A stretch of DNA of 64,000 bases, taken from the NCBI RefSeq assembly GCF_012427705.1, contig NZ_CP048602.1, positions 1,302,001 to 1,366,000 on the forward strand, in the 5' to 3' direction. Both the position numbers and the translations under genes were made by a program. The DNA comes from Vreelandella piezotolerans. GTDB taxonomy: Bacteria > Pseudomonadota > Gammaproteobacteria > Pseudomonadales > Halomonadaceae. Of this stretch, positions 1 through 9,700 are shown piece by piece; position 1 is the stretch's first letter; each line of letters opens with the position of its first letter. The notes under the pieces were generated by a model. That model was not told where the DNA came from. It did not search any database and worked only from the letters and a program-made list of their open reading frames with translations.

Positions 1-1910
1 ACGTCAGCCATGATCTCCCAGGCACTGCGGCGGCTGCCCCAGTCAGCCATATTGACGATGATGAACCCACTGTTAAAGTTTTCGATATTGCCGAATCCAC
101 GCGGGGCGCGCACGACCACGCGTTCCAGCTCGCCGCTCTCTACGAAGGGGGTTAGCCGCGCCTCGATTTCGTCCATGTAGTCCATCATGTAGTCGAATGT
201 GGCGCCTTCGGGCCCATTCACCAGCACGATGAAGTTACCGCGATCCTCCTGGGGGGTGTACTCGTTGGGCAGCGCCGATGCGAGCCACGCCGTACCCGTG
301 ATCAGTAAAGCAAACAGCGCCACCACCAGCCATTTGGCTGCCAATACGGTTTCAAGAGCGCATTGATAGCGGCGCTTAGTGCCGTCCAGCAACCACTGTA
401 CGCCTTGGCCAATACGACTGTCGTGCATGCCGGGCTTGAGAATCTTGGAGGCCATCATCGGCGTTAGCGTCAGCGCGAGTAGGGTAGAGACGATCACCGC
501 CGCCGCCATGGTCAGGGCAAATTCCGAGAACAGTCGGCCGATGTCGCCTTGCAGCATGCTCAGTGGTACAAAGACGGCGACCAGCACCAGGGTGGTGGCG
601 ATCACTGCAAAGGCGATTTGTCGCGTGCCACGAAAAGCGGCCACTAGCGGGGTTTCGCCATAGTCATGCATGCGTCGATTGATGTTCTCGAGTACCACGA
701 TGGCGTCGTCCACGATCAGCCCGATGGCCAGCACCAGGGCAAGCAGGGTGAGCAGGTTGATGGAGAAGTTCATTGCCGCCAGCGCCGTGAACGCGCCAAT
801 CACGGCAATCGGTACCGTGACGGCGGGGACCAGGGTCGTACGTAGATTGCCTAGGAACAGAAAAATCACGATGACGACAAGGCCCATGGCAATAAAGAGC
901 GTCATGACGACCTGCTCGATGGCACCAGAGACAAACACTGAGGCATCGTAATTGAGGGCAAGCGACATGCCCGCGGGCAGCGTGCCCTGCAGCCGCTCCA
1001 GCTCCTGTTGCACCGCCTCAGACAGCTCGATCACGTTGGCGGTGGACTGCATGATCATCCCCAGCCCCACCATGGGCACACCGTTGGCTCGGAACACCGA
1101 GCGATCTTCTACTGACCCGACTTCCACGCGGGCGACATCGGCAAGACGTACCAAATAACCGTTGTTGCTTTGAGTGAGCGCTAGGCGCTGAAAATCATCG
1201 GCGGTGGCGAAGCTGCGCGGCAGACGGACGATGAACTGACGGTCATCGGACTCGATCGAGCCAGCGGGTAGCTCGACGTTCTCGGCGCGTAATGCGTCTT
1301 CTACATCGCCCACGGTTAGGCCGCGAGCCGCCAGTGCGTTACGGTCGAGCCACACGCGCATGGCGTAATCTTGGCCGCCGCCGACACGCACGCGGGCAAC
1401 GCCGGGTTGCACCGACAGGCTATCAACGAGAAAGCGGTTGGCGTAGTCGGTGAGTTCGGCAATCGAGTAGTCCGCCCCCGACAGGCTCAGCCATACGACG
1501 ATCTCTTCGCTGCTATCGGCTTTGGTGACTTCTGGGTTGTCGGCGTCGTCTGGGAGGTTGCGCAGCGCGCCGGAGATGCGGTCGCGTATATCGTTTGCCG
1601 CGGCGTTGATATCCATGGTGATGGCGAACTCGATTTCGATACGCGAGCGGCCATCTTCACTTTGAGAGGTGATCAGTTCGATACCTTCGACCCCGGCAAT
1701 ACGGTCTTCCAGCACTTGGGTAATACGTGTTTCTACCACACTTGCTGAGGCGCCGGGGTAGCGTGTATCGATACTAACGATGGGCGGGTCGACCGTGGGA
1801 TACTCTTGAAGCGGTAAGCGATTGAGCGCCAGCAGTCCAAAGGCGATGATTAGCGCCGCAATCACCATGGCGAGCACGGGCCGCTGGACGGAAATATCGG
1901 ATAAACGCAT
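1..1910 (-). CDS. RND multidrug efflux inner-membrane pump (HAE1/AcrB-like), partial
   Basis: Inner-membrane proton-driven exporter of the hydrophobe/amphiphile efflux RND family. The start at 1910 and about 636 N-terminal residues are visible; the C-terminal part lies off the left edge. The N-terminus (MRLSDISVQRPVLAMV) is the usual cytoplasmic tip followed by TM1, then the periplasmic porter domain. The motif GLIVDDAIVVLENINR holds the adjacent Asp pair of the TM4 proton relay. The start codon overlaps the stop of the upstream adaptor gene (TAATG), so the two are translationally coupled. No outer-membrane channel or regulator is visible in the window. The substrate cannot be read from the sequence. 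Confidence 0.95.
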   Translation of the reverse strand, partial: MRLSDISVQRPVLAMVIAALIIAFGLLALNRLPLQEYPTVDPPIVSIDTRYPGASASVVETRITQVLEDRIAGVEGIELITSQSEDGRSRIEIEFAITMDINAAANDIRDRISGALRNLPDDADNPEVTKADSSEEIVVWLSLSGADYSIAELTDYANRFLVDSLSVQPGVARVRVGGGQDYAMRVWLDRNALAARGLTVGDVEDALRAENVELPAGSIESDDRQFIVRLPRSFATADDFQRLALTQSNNGYLVRLADVARVEVGSVEDRSVFRANGVPMVGLGMIMQSTANVIELSEAVQQELERLQGTLPAGMSLALNYDASVFVSGAIEQVVMTLFIAMGLVVIVIFLFLGNLRTTLVPAVTVPIAVIGAFTALAAMNFSINLLTLLALVLAIGLIVDDAIVVLENINRRMHDYGETPLVAAFRGTRQIAFAVIATTLVLVAVFVPLSMLQGDIGRLFSEFALTMAAAVIVSTLLALTLTPMMASKILKPGMHDSRIGQGVQWLLDGTKRRYQCALETVLAAKWLVVALFALLITGTAWLASALPNEYTPQEDRGNFIVLVNGPEGATFDYMMDYMDEIEARLTPFVESGELERVVVRAPRGFGNIENFNSGFIIVNMADWGSRRSAWEIMAD

Positions 1911-2974
1911 TAGCGATCAGCCTCCAGCAGCGAGCGAATATCCGTCGTTTCGTCGGCAATGCCCAGTAGCCTGACCTCTTGGCCTTCTCGGGCGAGCTGT
2001 AGGCCGTGGATCACGACCAAGTCGCCTTCACGAAGGCCTTCGAGGATTTCGACCTCGCCACTGCGTCGCTCGCCAATAGCGACCTCACGGCGTTCTAAGC
2101 GCGGGGCCTCCTGCTGTTGAATTACCATGACGAAATGGCGGTTGCCACTGGGCTGAAGGGCGGCTTCAGGGAGCACGAGCGTCTCGCGCACGCGCTGTTG
2201 CACGATGACCTCCATCAGCATGCCGGGGCGCAATTTCAAGTCGGGGTTGGCAAGCTCGGCGCGAACGTTCACGCTGCGGGAGGTGGGATCGATGCGCGTG
2301 CCGATACTAGCAATTTCCCCGCGAAACACCTCGTCTGGATACGCTGCGGTGGTGGCCGTTAGGCTCAGCCCGGCAGAGAGTCGGCCCAAAAACACCTCAG
2401 GCAAGGTGAAGTCGAGCTTCATGACGTCGAGCTTGTCGAGGGTCACCAGCGCCATACCTGGGGTGACGAGCGTGCCGACACTGACATCACGAAAGCCGAC
2501 CCTGCCGCTAAACGGTGCAAGGATACGATAATTCTCGAGTCGCGCTTCTAGCGCTTGGGCATCGGCTTGCGCTTGGCGGAGCTGGGATTGCGTATCTTCG
2601 ACGTCGGCTCTGGCCGCTAAGTTACGCTGCTGCAGCTGCGAGGCGCGGCCGGATGCATTGCGCCGCTCATCGGTGAGCGCTTGCGCTGCTCTCAATAGTG
2701 CCTGCTCTTCGGCATCTTCCAGACGAATGAGTAAGCGGCCACGCTCGACCTGTTCACCATCGTCAAAGTTGATCTCCGCGATGGTGTCGGTGACAGTAGC
2801 GGATAATGTCACGCTCTCGTCGGCGCTCAAAGTGCCCAGCGCTTCCAGCGGGTCCGACCAGGTGTCGGACGCTACTTGATACCCAATGACGGGTGGGGGT
2901 GTTTGCGCGCTGGCAAGAGTGGCCCAACCAAGCAGTAGTAAGAGGCCACAAAAGGTGCGTTTCGATGCAGGCAT
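1910..2974 (-). CDS. RND efflux periplasmic adaptor (membrane fusion protein)
   Basis: Periplasmic adaptor that links the RND pump to an outer-membrane channel. About 354 residues from the preferred start at 2974, which gives a clean signal peptide (MPASKRTF, hydrophobic core, ASA-Q cleavage) and has a weak GAGA ahead of it; a start at 2995 would add seven residues and lacks a ribosome site. The biotinyl-lipoyl halves flank a helical hairpin rich in Gln, Arg and Ala (about residues 85-135), then the beta-barrel segment (DKLDVMKLDFTLPEVFLGRL) and a membrane-proximal domain. Its stop overlaps the RND pump start by one base. Lacks a lipobox, so it is a soluble rather than lipoprotein adaptor. 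Confidence 0.93.
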   Translation of the reverse strand: MPASKRTFCGLLLLLGWATLASAQTPPPVIGYQVASDTWSDPLEALGTLSADESVTLSATVTDTIAEINFDDGEQVERGRLLIRLEDAEEQALLRAAQALTDERRNASGRASQLQQRNLAARADVEDTQSQLRQAQADAQALEARLENYRILAPFSGRVGFRDVSVGTLVTPGMALVTLDKLDVMKLDFTLPEVFLGRLSAGLSLTATTAAYPDEVFRGEIASIGTRIDPTSRSVNVRAELANPDLKLRPGMLMEVIVQQRVRETLVLPEAALQPSGNRHFVMVIQQQEAPRLERREVAIGERRSGEVEILEGLREGDLVVIHGLQLAREGQEVRLLGIADETTDIRSLLEADR

Positions 2975-3170
2975 AAGTGTCTCGATATCATTCACGGACT
3001 GGGTGCTTTACGCTCCACCGTCCAGGCCGGTGTCAGCCCCTAGGCGCAGCGGTGCCGTACCGCCAAGCGAAATATTGTGCTCTTCTTGTACTTTAAGGAT
3101 GATAATGTACAGCAATGTAGTGCTTTTTACCTGTTAAAATACCCGCTTATTCTTTTTGGGAGCCTTTGTA

Positions 3171-4355
3171 ATGGTCTTCGACGTCGTGGTCATTGGCGCG
3201 GGCGCCGCTGGTTTGATGTGCGCGGCGCAGGCAGGCTATGCCGGGCGACGTGTCTTAGTGCTCGACCATGCCAACAAAGCGGGTAAAAAAATCCTAATGT
3301 CGGGGGGAGGCCGCTGTAACTTTACCAATCTTGATACGGCGCCTGGGCATTTTTACTCTGAAAATCCTTATTTTTGTATCTCCGCATTAAAACGTTACCG
3401 TCCAGAACACTTCGTATCGCTCGTGGAAACCCATGGCGTCGAGTATGTAGAAAAAGCGCCTGGACAATTATTTTGCGCCGATTCCGCTAAAGAGATCGTT
3501 CGGGTGCTGATGACCGAGTGTGAGTGGGCTGGGGCAGAGGTGGCACTGAAAACCTCCATCTCGCGCGTGGAGCGCCAAGGGGAGGGCATGCGCCTGACCA
3601 CCTCCATGGGGACCATCGATGCAGGCGTGGTCGTGGTGGCTACAGGGGGGCTCTCCATTCCCACCATGGGGGCGACGGGATTTGGCTACGACATTGCGCG
3701 CCAGTTCGGCCTGGAGGTGCTGCCCACTCGCCCCGGCTTGGTGCCGTTTACCCTGAGCGATAGCTGGAAAGAGCGGGTCGCAGCGCTTTCTGGCGTCAGC
3801 CTGCCCTCGGCGGTGAGTTGCAAGGAGACGCGCTTTGTCGAGCCGATGCTGTTTACCCACCGAGGGCTGTCTGGCCCCTCCATGCTGCAGATCTCCAGCG
3901 TGTGGGAGTCTGGTAGCGCGATTACCATTGACCTCATGCCGGGTGAAAGCGTCGCGGAGGCCTTGCGTCATGCACGGCAGGAAACCCCTAAGCGCCTATT
4001 GTCTACCTGGCTTGGCGAGCGTTTTCCCAAGCGCTTTGCCCAAGCATTGCAAGAGTGGTACCCCAACGCAGAGCTGGCTATTCCGCTGGCCCAGTACAGC
4101 AATGAAGCGCTTGATGTGTGGGCTCAGCGGCTCAACCAATGGCAGCTAAAACCGGCGGGTACGGAAGGGTGGCGCACGGCGGAGGTGACGATGGGCGGGG
4201 TAAGTACCCATGCTATCTCATCGAAAACTTTCGAAGTCAAAGACCTACCGCAGTTGCGCTTCATTGGTGAGGTGCTGGATGTGACGGGGCAACTAGGCGG
4301 CTATAACTTTCAGTGGGCATGGGCTAGCGGTGTTGCCTGTGGACAAGCGTGTTAA
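3171..4355 (+). CDS. BaiN/HI0933-family NAD(P)/FAD-dependent oxidoreductase
   Basis: Predicted flavoprotein of the HI0933/YhiN/BaiN family. The N-terminal Rossmann motif VVIGAGAAGLMCA binds FAD, and the family signature GKKILMSGGGRCNFTN follows at about residues 37-52. A second glycine motif (VVVATGGLSIPTMGATG) and the C-terminal GEVLDVTGQLGGYNFQWA complete the fold. The ATG at 3171 is chosen because GGGAG lies 8 bases upstream; an in-frame TTG at 3156 overlaps that site. About 394 residues, usual for the family. The physiological substrate is not settled for most members. The gene stands alone, divergent from the efflux operon. Confidence 0.9.
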   Translation: MVFDVVVIGAGAAGLMCAAQAGYAGRRVLVLDHANKAGKKILMSGGGRCNFTNLDTAPGHFYSENPYFCISALKRYRPEHFVSLVETHGVEYVEKAPGQLFCADSAKEIVRVLMTECEWAGAEVALKTSISRVERQGEGMRLTTSMGTIDAGVVVVATGGLSIPTMGATGFGYDIARQFGLEVLPTRPGLVPFTLSDSWKERVAALSGVSLPSAVSCKETRFVEPMLFTHRGLSGPSMLQISSVWESGSAITIDLMPGESVAEALRHARQETPKRLLSTWLGERFPKRFAQALQEWYPNAELAIPLAQYSNEALDVWAQRLNQWQLKPAGTEGWRTAEVTMGGVSTHAISSKTFEVKDLPQLRFIGEVLDVTGQLGGYNFQWAWASGVACGQAC

Positions 4356-4375
4356 GTGTCATCGACACGCATTAA

Positions 4376-4411
4376 ACAAGCCGCTGCGGTAAGTGAGCCG
4401 CAGCGGCTTGT
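4376..4411. terminator. Hairpin between convergent genes
   Basis: Perfect 14-bp inverted repeat (arms 4376-4389 and 4398-4411) with an 8-base loop, between the flavoprotein stop and the yqjK stop. There is no T tract on the plus side and only a short one on the minus side, so termination is inferred from position and stem strength. Confidence 0.6.
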
Positions 4412-4450
4412 CGGATCATCCTTATCGCAGGCGTAGCGGTCAACGGACGA

Positions 4451-4750
4451 TTATGTCGCCACTTTGGCAAGGAGCTTCAACTTTCGAAAGAGCATGTAAC
4501 CTGCCAGTGCCTTACGACCTAGCACCATGGCACCGCCTGGATGACGTGCAATGCGTAACGCAGCAATGCCGCCAATGGCGTAAAGCGGCAGTTTGACGCT
4601 TTTCCAATGACGTTCCAGCGGGGAAGAGGCATGTAGCAACGTGTCGCTATCGACCAATATGTCGATACGCTGCTGCTCCAGTTCGGCGAGCAGCGCCGCC
4701 TTGCGCTCTGCTCGGCTGAGTGGTTTAACGACGCTATCGTGACGGGTCAT
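4451..4750 (-). CDS. yqjK: YqjK-like protein
   Basis: Small protein of about 99 residues, matching the layout of E. coli YqjK: a charged N-terminal segment (SRAERKAALLAELEQQRIDI), a central weakly hydrophobic stretch and a basic C-terminus. Function is unknown in the family. The start at 4750 is preferred over 4756 because AGAGG sits at a usable distance from it; at 4756 the spacing would be three bases. The start lies close to the end of yqjE, and the order yqjD-yqjE-yqjK is the same as in E. coli. Confidence 0.75.
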   Translation of the reverse strand: MTRHDSVVKPLSRAERKAALLAELEQQRIDILVDSDTLLHASSPLERHWKSVKLPLYAIGGIAALRIARHPGGAMVLGRKALAGYMLFRKLKLLAKVAT

Positions 4751-5129
4751 CCTCATTCACCTCTAGCAAGGCCCGGTCCGCCGCAAGCTGCTTTAACGTT
4801 TCTTTGAGCAGCGTATGACGCTTGGCTTGACGAAGTGCTATTACGGCGAGTAGTACGCTGAGTGCAATCAGTACACCAGCACTCACGCTGATGGCCGTGA
4901 GACGATACGTGTCCCAAAAAAGCACAATGACAAGAGCCGTTAGCGTAGCAATGCCAAGAAGCAGTAATAGCAGGCTGGCACCAGCAAGCAGCAGTAAGAC
5001 TAATAAGCGGGCGCGCTCTTCCTCTAGTTCCAAAACCGCCAAACGCAGGCGGGTCTCACTGTTGGCAACCAGTGTTTTTAGCAGGCGTTTGGCGGCGGAA
5101 AAGACACGTTGGGTAGGACCCAAAGCCAT
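4734..5129 (-). CDS. yqjE: YqjE-like phage-holin-family membrane protein
   Basis: 131-residue inner-membrane protein. An amphipathic N-terminal helix (residues 10-45) is followed by two hydrophobic segments (about 42-72 and 78-100) and a charged tail, the layout of the YqjE/Hol_X family. The family name refers to a domain resemblance to phage holins; there is no phage context here, so a lytic role should not be assumed. The ATG overlaps the yqjD stop by one base (TAATG), and the 3' end runs into the start of yqjK, so the three genes form one translationally coupled unit. Confidence 0.82.
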   Translation of the reverse strand: MALGPTQRVFSAAKRLLKTLVANSETRLRLAVLELEEERARLLVLLLLAGASLLLLLLGIATLTALVIVLFWDTYRLTAISVSAGVLIALSVLLAVIALRQAKRHTLLKETLKQLAADRALLEVNEDDPSR

Positions 5130-5461
5130 TAGCGACGTCCGAGGAGCATACCAACGACAAGGCCCGCTGCGGCACCAAGGCCGATGCTGGTCCAGGGGTT
5201 CTCACGGACGTAACGATCACAGCAATCGACCTGCTCTGAAAGCGTCTCGCGGGTATCTTCGTAAAAACGTTCACCGCGGGCTTCTAGGCGGGCACGGGTA
5301 TCTTTCAAACGTCGTTCGGCACGCTCACGCAGGTCGCGCATTTCGCCGCTAGCATCCTTGGAGGTGGCGTTCATCAGCTCTTCGACGGTTTCGCTGAGGT
5401 GACGCAGATCCTCTTTGAGCTGGTCAGCACGGGCAGAGGTGTCTGTATTACGTTTTGCCAT
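5129..5461 (-). CDS. yqjD: YqjD/ElaB-family (DUF883) membrane-anchored protein
   Basis: 110-residue protein with a charged, helical N-terminal domain and the C-terminal glycine-rich membrane anchor (PWTSIGLGAAAGLVVGMLLGRR) diagnostic of the ElaB/YqjD/DUF883 family. In E. coli, YqjD tethers ribosomes to the inner membrane in stationary phase; that role here is inferred. AAGGAAG precedes the ATG by about seven bases. First gene of the yqjD-yqjE-yqjK unit. A pair of adjacent cysteines (VDCCDRY) sits just before the anchor. Confidence 0.9.
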   Translation of the reverse strand: MAKRNTDTSARADQLKEDLRHLSETVEELMNATSKDASGEMRDLRERAERRLKDTRARLEARGERFYEDTRETLSEQVDCCDRYVRENPWTSIGLGAAAGLVVGMLLGRR

Positions 5462-5549
5462 GATGTCTTCCTTTGACGAGTGAATGAGTTACGACTTCGA
5501 GTGACGACTTCAGCATAGCAGTCATCATCATATAGACAACCTTACTGGC

Positions 5550-6581
5550 TTAACGGTTCAGCCCAGTGGCGCTGAACAGTGGGTTGAGGCTAAAACCAAG
5601 GCTCAGGCGATGCACGCGGTGGTTGTAATCGATCATGCTCTCGCCGTAACCGTAGTAATACTGCACATGGGTGCGCACGCCGTTGAACGCGGGCCAGCTG
5701 TAATCGATCTGCGTGCCGTAGTTGCCGGCGCTAGGGTTGCCACGCAGTTGACCGGCAAATTCATGGTTGTTTTGCAGGCGCTTGGCGAGGCGAATGTCGC
5801 CATAGCCGACGAAGCGCTCGATATCGGGGTTGTCATCATCGCTATCCGACTCGGGCACGCGCCAGTGGGGCGCCAGGGTGAGCGCCCAATCGCCGCTTTG
5901 GAAGGTGCTTTCCAAGTACACTCGGTTCCAACTGCGCGAGAGCGGATCGGAGCGGCCGTTTGATTGATGGATGAACGACACGCGGTTGCGGGTGTTCACC
6001 CATCCCAAGGCACTCCAGGCGTTGTCGAAGTCGATAAACACTTCGGGCTCATAGTTGGTTTCGCGAAACGGCGAGGAGGCATCGGTGTTGTACGCCTGCC
6101 ACCAGCTTCGCTGGGTATACGCAAAGTAAACGTCGCCTATGTCACCGAAGACATTTTCGGCCAAATTGAACTTGGCACTGAATTGAAATTTGACCTCACC
6201 ACTATCCGGTTGAACGTCGTCTGTGATGCTGCGGAAATTTTCGACGTTTTGATTCGTGTTGTAGCTAATGGGGAACAGATAGTTGGTGCGATGCGTCGTG
6301 ATGGCGAAGGGGTTACGTGACGACTCTTGTTCCAACTGTCGCCGTTCGCTCAGGTCTTCTAGCGCTACTTCGACTGGCAGCGGCGCTGGTTCGATACCCT
6401 GGGCGGCATCTTCGGGTGCTTCGATTTGCTGAAGCTGCTGGCGCAACTGGTAGAGTTCGGTATTGAGCGCTTGAATGCGCGCTTCAATGTCTTCTCGGGA
6501 ATCGGCTATGGCGCTTTGACTGAGCACGGTCGCGCTCACAAATGTCGCCAAACCGGTGAACAGCAGTTTTCGGGTAACCAT
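5550..6581 (-). CDS. pldA: Outer-membrane phospholipase A
   Basis: Calcium-dependent outer-membrane phospholipase A (OMPLA), which hydrolyses mislocalised phospholipids in the outer leaflet. From the ATG at 6581 the protein has 343 residues: a signal peptide (to about residue 26), a short Gln-rich coiled coil (28-55), then the beta-barrel. The catalytic signature HQSNGRSDPLSRSWNR carries His205, Ser207 and Asn219, equivalent to the E. coli His/Ser/Asn triad. TTG codons at 6596 and 6584 are possible starts but give no better ribosome site. Monocistronic, divergent from the mechanosensitive channel. The coiled-coil extension ahead of the barrel is longer than in E. coli OMPLA. Confidence 0.93.
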   Translation of the reverse strand: MVTRKLLFTGLATFVSATVLSQSAIADSREDIEARIQALNTELYQLRQQLQQIEAPEDAAQGIEPAPLPVEVALEDLSERRQLEQESSRNPFAITTHRTNYLFPISYNTNQNVENFRSITDDVQPDSGEVKFQFSAKFNLAENVFGDIGDVYFAYTQRSWWQAYNTDASSPFRETNYEPEVFIDFDNAWSALGWVNTRNRVSFIHQSNGRSDPLSRSWNRVYLESTFQSGDWALTLAPHWRVPESDSDDDNPDIERFVGYGDIRLAKRLQNNHEFAGQLRGNPSAGNYGTQIDYSWPAFNGVRTHVQYYYGYGESMIDYNHRVHRLSLGFSLNPLFSATGLNR

Positions 6582-6758
6582 CAACGTGGCTCGCAAATTA
6601 AGAGTAGAGAGATGCCAGCATTGTTTCTATACATGCCGCTTGTGTAAGTCAACTCCGTATGGCGACGTGCTGACAATATTGCGTCGAGCTGTCTTACCCA
6701 TGACAATGGCCATCTCGCCCGACATCGCGGGCCGATATGTCTATGAGGCATCCGTCAC

Positions 6759-9700
6759 GTGTTTAGAAATGCCCTGAAAGCCGCCATCGGCTGCCTGTTT
6801 GTGGTAGTGCTGTTGGCGGAAACCGCCATCGCTCAAAGCACCTCGATCGAGGGCGTTCCTCCTCAAGCTAAGCTCTCCGAACGCTTGGCAGTCATTGAAT
6901 CTCTTGAAACTGAGCCTACCGCTGAGCAGCAGCGTGACCAAGCGGCGTTGACCGCTGCATTGCAGGCATATGAGCGGCTCCAAGCGATCGAAGAGCGTCA
7001 GCAGGCACTCGAGCAGCGGGTCAGTCAGGCGCCTGAGCAGTTGCTACGCCTGGAGCGTGAGCTCAACGCTGCGCAAGAGGAGAGTCTGCAGCTGTCGGTC
7101 GACAACCTTAGCGATATGCCTTTAGAGGCTTTGGAAGCCGAACAAGCGGATGCCGTGATCGAACTGCAGCAGCTCCAGAGCCAAATGGCCGAGGTGAATT
7201 CCCAACTCCTTGCGGCGCAAACGCTGCCCGAGCGGGCGCAACAGGCCATTTCCGAGGCGCTGCAGCGGGCTGAAACACTGCGTCGTGAGCACGATACCCG
7301 AGCCGCGCTGCTCGCCGACCGCCAGCTTTCGGCCCGTGAGGATGCCCAGCTCATTCAGTGGCGCTTAGAGCGAGCGGTGGCCGAGCAAGAGGTCACCCTG
7401 AACCAGCGGGAGTTGAGCGCTAACAGTCGCCTGCGCGAGCTGGCTCAGCAGCGTCGTGACCTGATTGCCTTGCAAATCGACCAGCAAGAGCAGCAGCTCA
7501 ACCTGCTCCAGGGCGTGATCGACCGCCAGCGACGTCTTCAGTCTGAACAGGCCATTGCCGACGCCGCCAAGAACGATCCATTGATCGCCGAGGGGCACCC
7601 TGTCGTGCTGAATGCACAGCAGATCAACCAAACGCTTAGCCTGGAGCTATTGCGGGCGACGGACCGTGCCAATGGCATCGTGCGCGAAAACATCGAGGCG
7701 CAGCGCCAGTTGGAGCATGTTCGCCAGCTCCAGCGCAGCCTCAACGAGCAGATGGAGGCGATTCGCGGCAGCCAACTGTTGTCGCGTATTCTTCGCGAAC
7801 AGCGTCAATCGCTACCCGTTGTGGTGCCGCGCCGGGATTTGCAAGATGAGATCGCCGATCTGCGTTTGAAGCAGTTCGATCTCATCCGCCAGCGCGATCA
7901 ACTCCGGCAGGGCGAGCGGCTGGCAGCTCAGCGCCTGGAAGAGGCTGGCGTCGATGTCACGCCAGGGCTGGTGGATTCTCTGACCCGCTTGTATCAATCC
8001 CGACGCGAGCTGGTCGAGCAGCTCGAACAAGCATACGGCAACCTATTAAGCTCGGCTATCGAGCTACAGCTCAATCAGCAGCAGCTGCTCAGCACGACAC
8101 AAGATTTACGCACTACCATCGATGAGCAGCTGTTTTGGGTGGCCAACAGTCGTCCTCTAGATGTGAACTGGCTGCGCCAACTGCCCCAGCATCTTCAGCA
8201 GGAGTGGCGGGAAGGGGAGTGGCGCGCGGTGTTGCCTACTCGTTGGAAAGGGCTCTCATGGGACATGTTGGTGGGCGCGCCACTGCTGCTGTTGAGCGTG
8301 GTTTTAATCGCTTTGCGAGGGCATATCAAAGCGCGTTTGGCGCTGATTCATTCACAAATTGGCCGTTTGAAGAGCGATACCCAGCTGCATACCCCCAAGG
8401 CCGTTTTGCTCAATGCACTGCTGGCGGTACCAGGCCCGCTGGCGTTGGCTGGCACGGGCGTAGCCCTACGTACGGCGGAAGGCGGTCTGGCCCTTGGACT
8501 GGCACCGGCGCTGCTGCAGCTTGGTTTGAGCTGGTTCGTGGTAGCCCTTGGGCGGCGACTGCTGGTGCCCGACGGCGTCGCCGAGCGTCACTTTACCTGG
8601 TCACCGGCGTACAACGCGCGGCTGCGTCGCTTGTTGATTGGGCTGGGCATGGCGCTGGTACCGGTCGTGGCCATTGCGGCCATGTCTGAACAGATGGAGA
8701 CCCCCTTGGCCCAGCGCCCTGTCGCCATGGCACTGTTCATGGGGGGGCTGCTTGCCATGGCGTGGTCGCTGACGCAGCTCATCCTGGCCCATGTCCCAAT
8801 CTTTGGTGTGCGGCTTTTCAGGCTGATCTTGGGGCTCGCCATGGCCGCCGTTCCACTGGTGCTGATGGGCCTGGTTGCCTGGGGCTACGAGTACACGGCG
8901 CTCAGGCTGGTAGCGCGTTTTGCCATTACGCTCTACCTATTAGGGCTTTGGGTGGTAGTGGAGGCGACGGTGGTGCGTAGTTTGGCCGTTGCCGCCCGCC
9001 GCTTGGCCTACCGCCGAGCGCTGGCCAGACGGCGCGCCCAGGTGCAAGAGGGTGCCGAAGGCGGGCTCGAGGTAGTCGAAGAGCCGCCGCTGGATATGGA
9101 AAAGATCAACGCTCAGTCGCTGCGGCTCTCCAAGCTGATTCTACTGATTGGTTTCAGTGCGCTGCTCTATTTGGTGTGGTCGGACCTGCTCTCGGTGTTG
9201 GGTTACTTGGACCAGGTATCGCTTTGGGACGCGGGCGAAGGCGATCTGGTCGATGATGCTCTCTCCATTTCGGATTTTTTTACGGCGCTGCTGGTGGTGG
9301 CTGTCACGTTCATCATGGCGAGTAACCTGCCAGGACTGCTCGAAGTCATGGTGCTCTCTCGCTTGGCGCTCAAGCAGGGCAGCGCTTATGCGATTAGCTC
9401 ACTGCTCTCTTACACCATCGTAGGCACCGGGATCGTCATGTCGCTGGCGACCTTGGGGGTCTCTTGGGACAAGCTGCAGTGGCTGGTGGCGGCGCTGAGT
9501 GTGGGTTTGGGGTTTGGCTTGCAAGAGATCTTTGCCAACTTCATTTCGGGATTGATCATTCTGTTCGAGCGCCCCATTCGTATCGGCGACACCATTACGC
9601 TAGGGAACCTTCACGGCACGGTCAGCCGGATTCGCATTCGGGCGACCACGGTGACCGACTTCGACCGCAAAGAGATCATCATTCCCAACAAAACGTTCGT

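Noticed and set aside
4734..5129. Prophage holin
   Set aside because: The holin-family resemblance is a domain name only; yqjD and yqjK flank it, and no other phage gene is present.
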